Positions 5,993-6,045 of a stretch of DNA of 6,045 bases are shown here, piece by piece. The stretch spans positions 1-6,045 of the forward strand of contig JBJEPV010000184.1 in the NCBI GenBank assembly GCA_051881415.1, in the 5' to 3' direction. The notes below the pieces were generated by a model that was not told the origin of the DNA, did not search any database, and was given only the letters and a program-made list of their open reading frames with translations. Each line of letters begins with the position of its first letter. The stretch's first letter is position 1. The translations under genes and the position numbers were made by a program. Source of the stretch: Fimenecus sp051881415. Lineage in GTDB: Bacteria; Bacillota; Clostridia; Oscillospirales; Acutalibacteraceae.

Positions 5993-6045
5993 TAAAAAAC
6001 ACATATACGATTTTGATAAATTCACTTGGCTGTATGGTGATAAAG

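Noticed and set aside
5951..6025. 25-codon N-terminal extension of the glycosyltransferase
   Set aside because: The extra residues do not look like the family, the upstream ATG has no SD, and the extended -10 promoter would start transcription downstream of it. The ATG at 5948-5950 has a good SD.
1..6045. Mobile element, CRISPR array, tRNA/rRNA gene, toxin-antitoxin or defence system
   Set aside because: I looked for direct repeats, terminal inverted repeats, cloverleaf-like blocks and orphan small ORFs. The window is filled by six same-strand housekeeping-type genes and nothing else is supported.

Overview
The window looks like ordinary chromosomal housekeeping DNA from a Gram-positive anaerobe of the class Clostridia, possibly Oscillospiraceae/Ruminococcaceae. 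The clues are strong AGGAG-type ribosome binding sites, the trmK-nif3 pair (the yqfN-yqfO pair of Bacillus), a DUF1858 redox protein typical of anaerobes, and an apparent NFACT/RqcH start. The genus cannot be fixed from sequence alone. All six genes lie on the minus strand, so the window reads right to left, and no intergenic gap exceeds about 100 bases.

Right end (4997-6045): a family 2 glycosyltransferase of the polyprenyl-phosphate type (GtrB/DPM1-like) with two C-terminal membrane helices. Its start is at 5950, behind a good SD and an extended -10 promoter.

Middle (1560-4988): a well-formed promoter (TTGTAA, 17 bp, TATAAT) fires into ileS, which has a GTG start and only a ~41-nt leader holding a small hairpin. 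There is no room for a T-box riboswitch. IleRS is a 1044-residue IleRS2-like enzyme in which the class I signature HXGH is rearranged to GIHH and KMSKS is KFSKT. Eleven bases downstream follows a 68-residue DUF1858 protein with a CxxC motif, clearly in the same operon. A GC-rich hairpin with T-runs on both sides closes this unit.

Left end (1-1504): trmK (tRNA m1A22 methyltransferase), nif3 (dinuclear-metal NIF3-family protein, overlapping trmK by 23 bp) and the first 31 codons of a probable NFACT/RqcH ribosome-quality-control gene, all tightly packed. trmK starts 12 bases after the terminator T-run, with a poor SD and no visible promoter after the terminator, so the cluster probably depends on read-through.

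Five of the six genes are linked or adjacent in two back-to-back units of mainly translation functions (tRNA charging, tRNA methylation, probable stalled-ribosome rescue), with two small accessory proteins of unclear role. I see no mobile element, CRISPR array, RNA gene or defence system. The most interesting item is the altered IleRS active site, which predicts strong mupirocin resistance.
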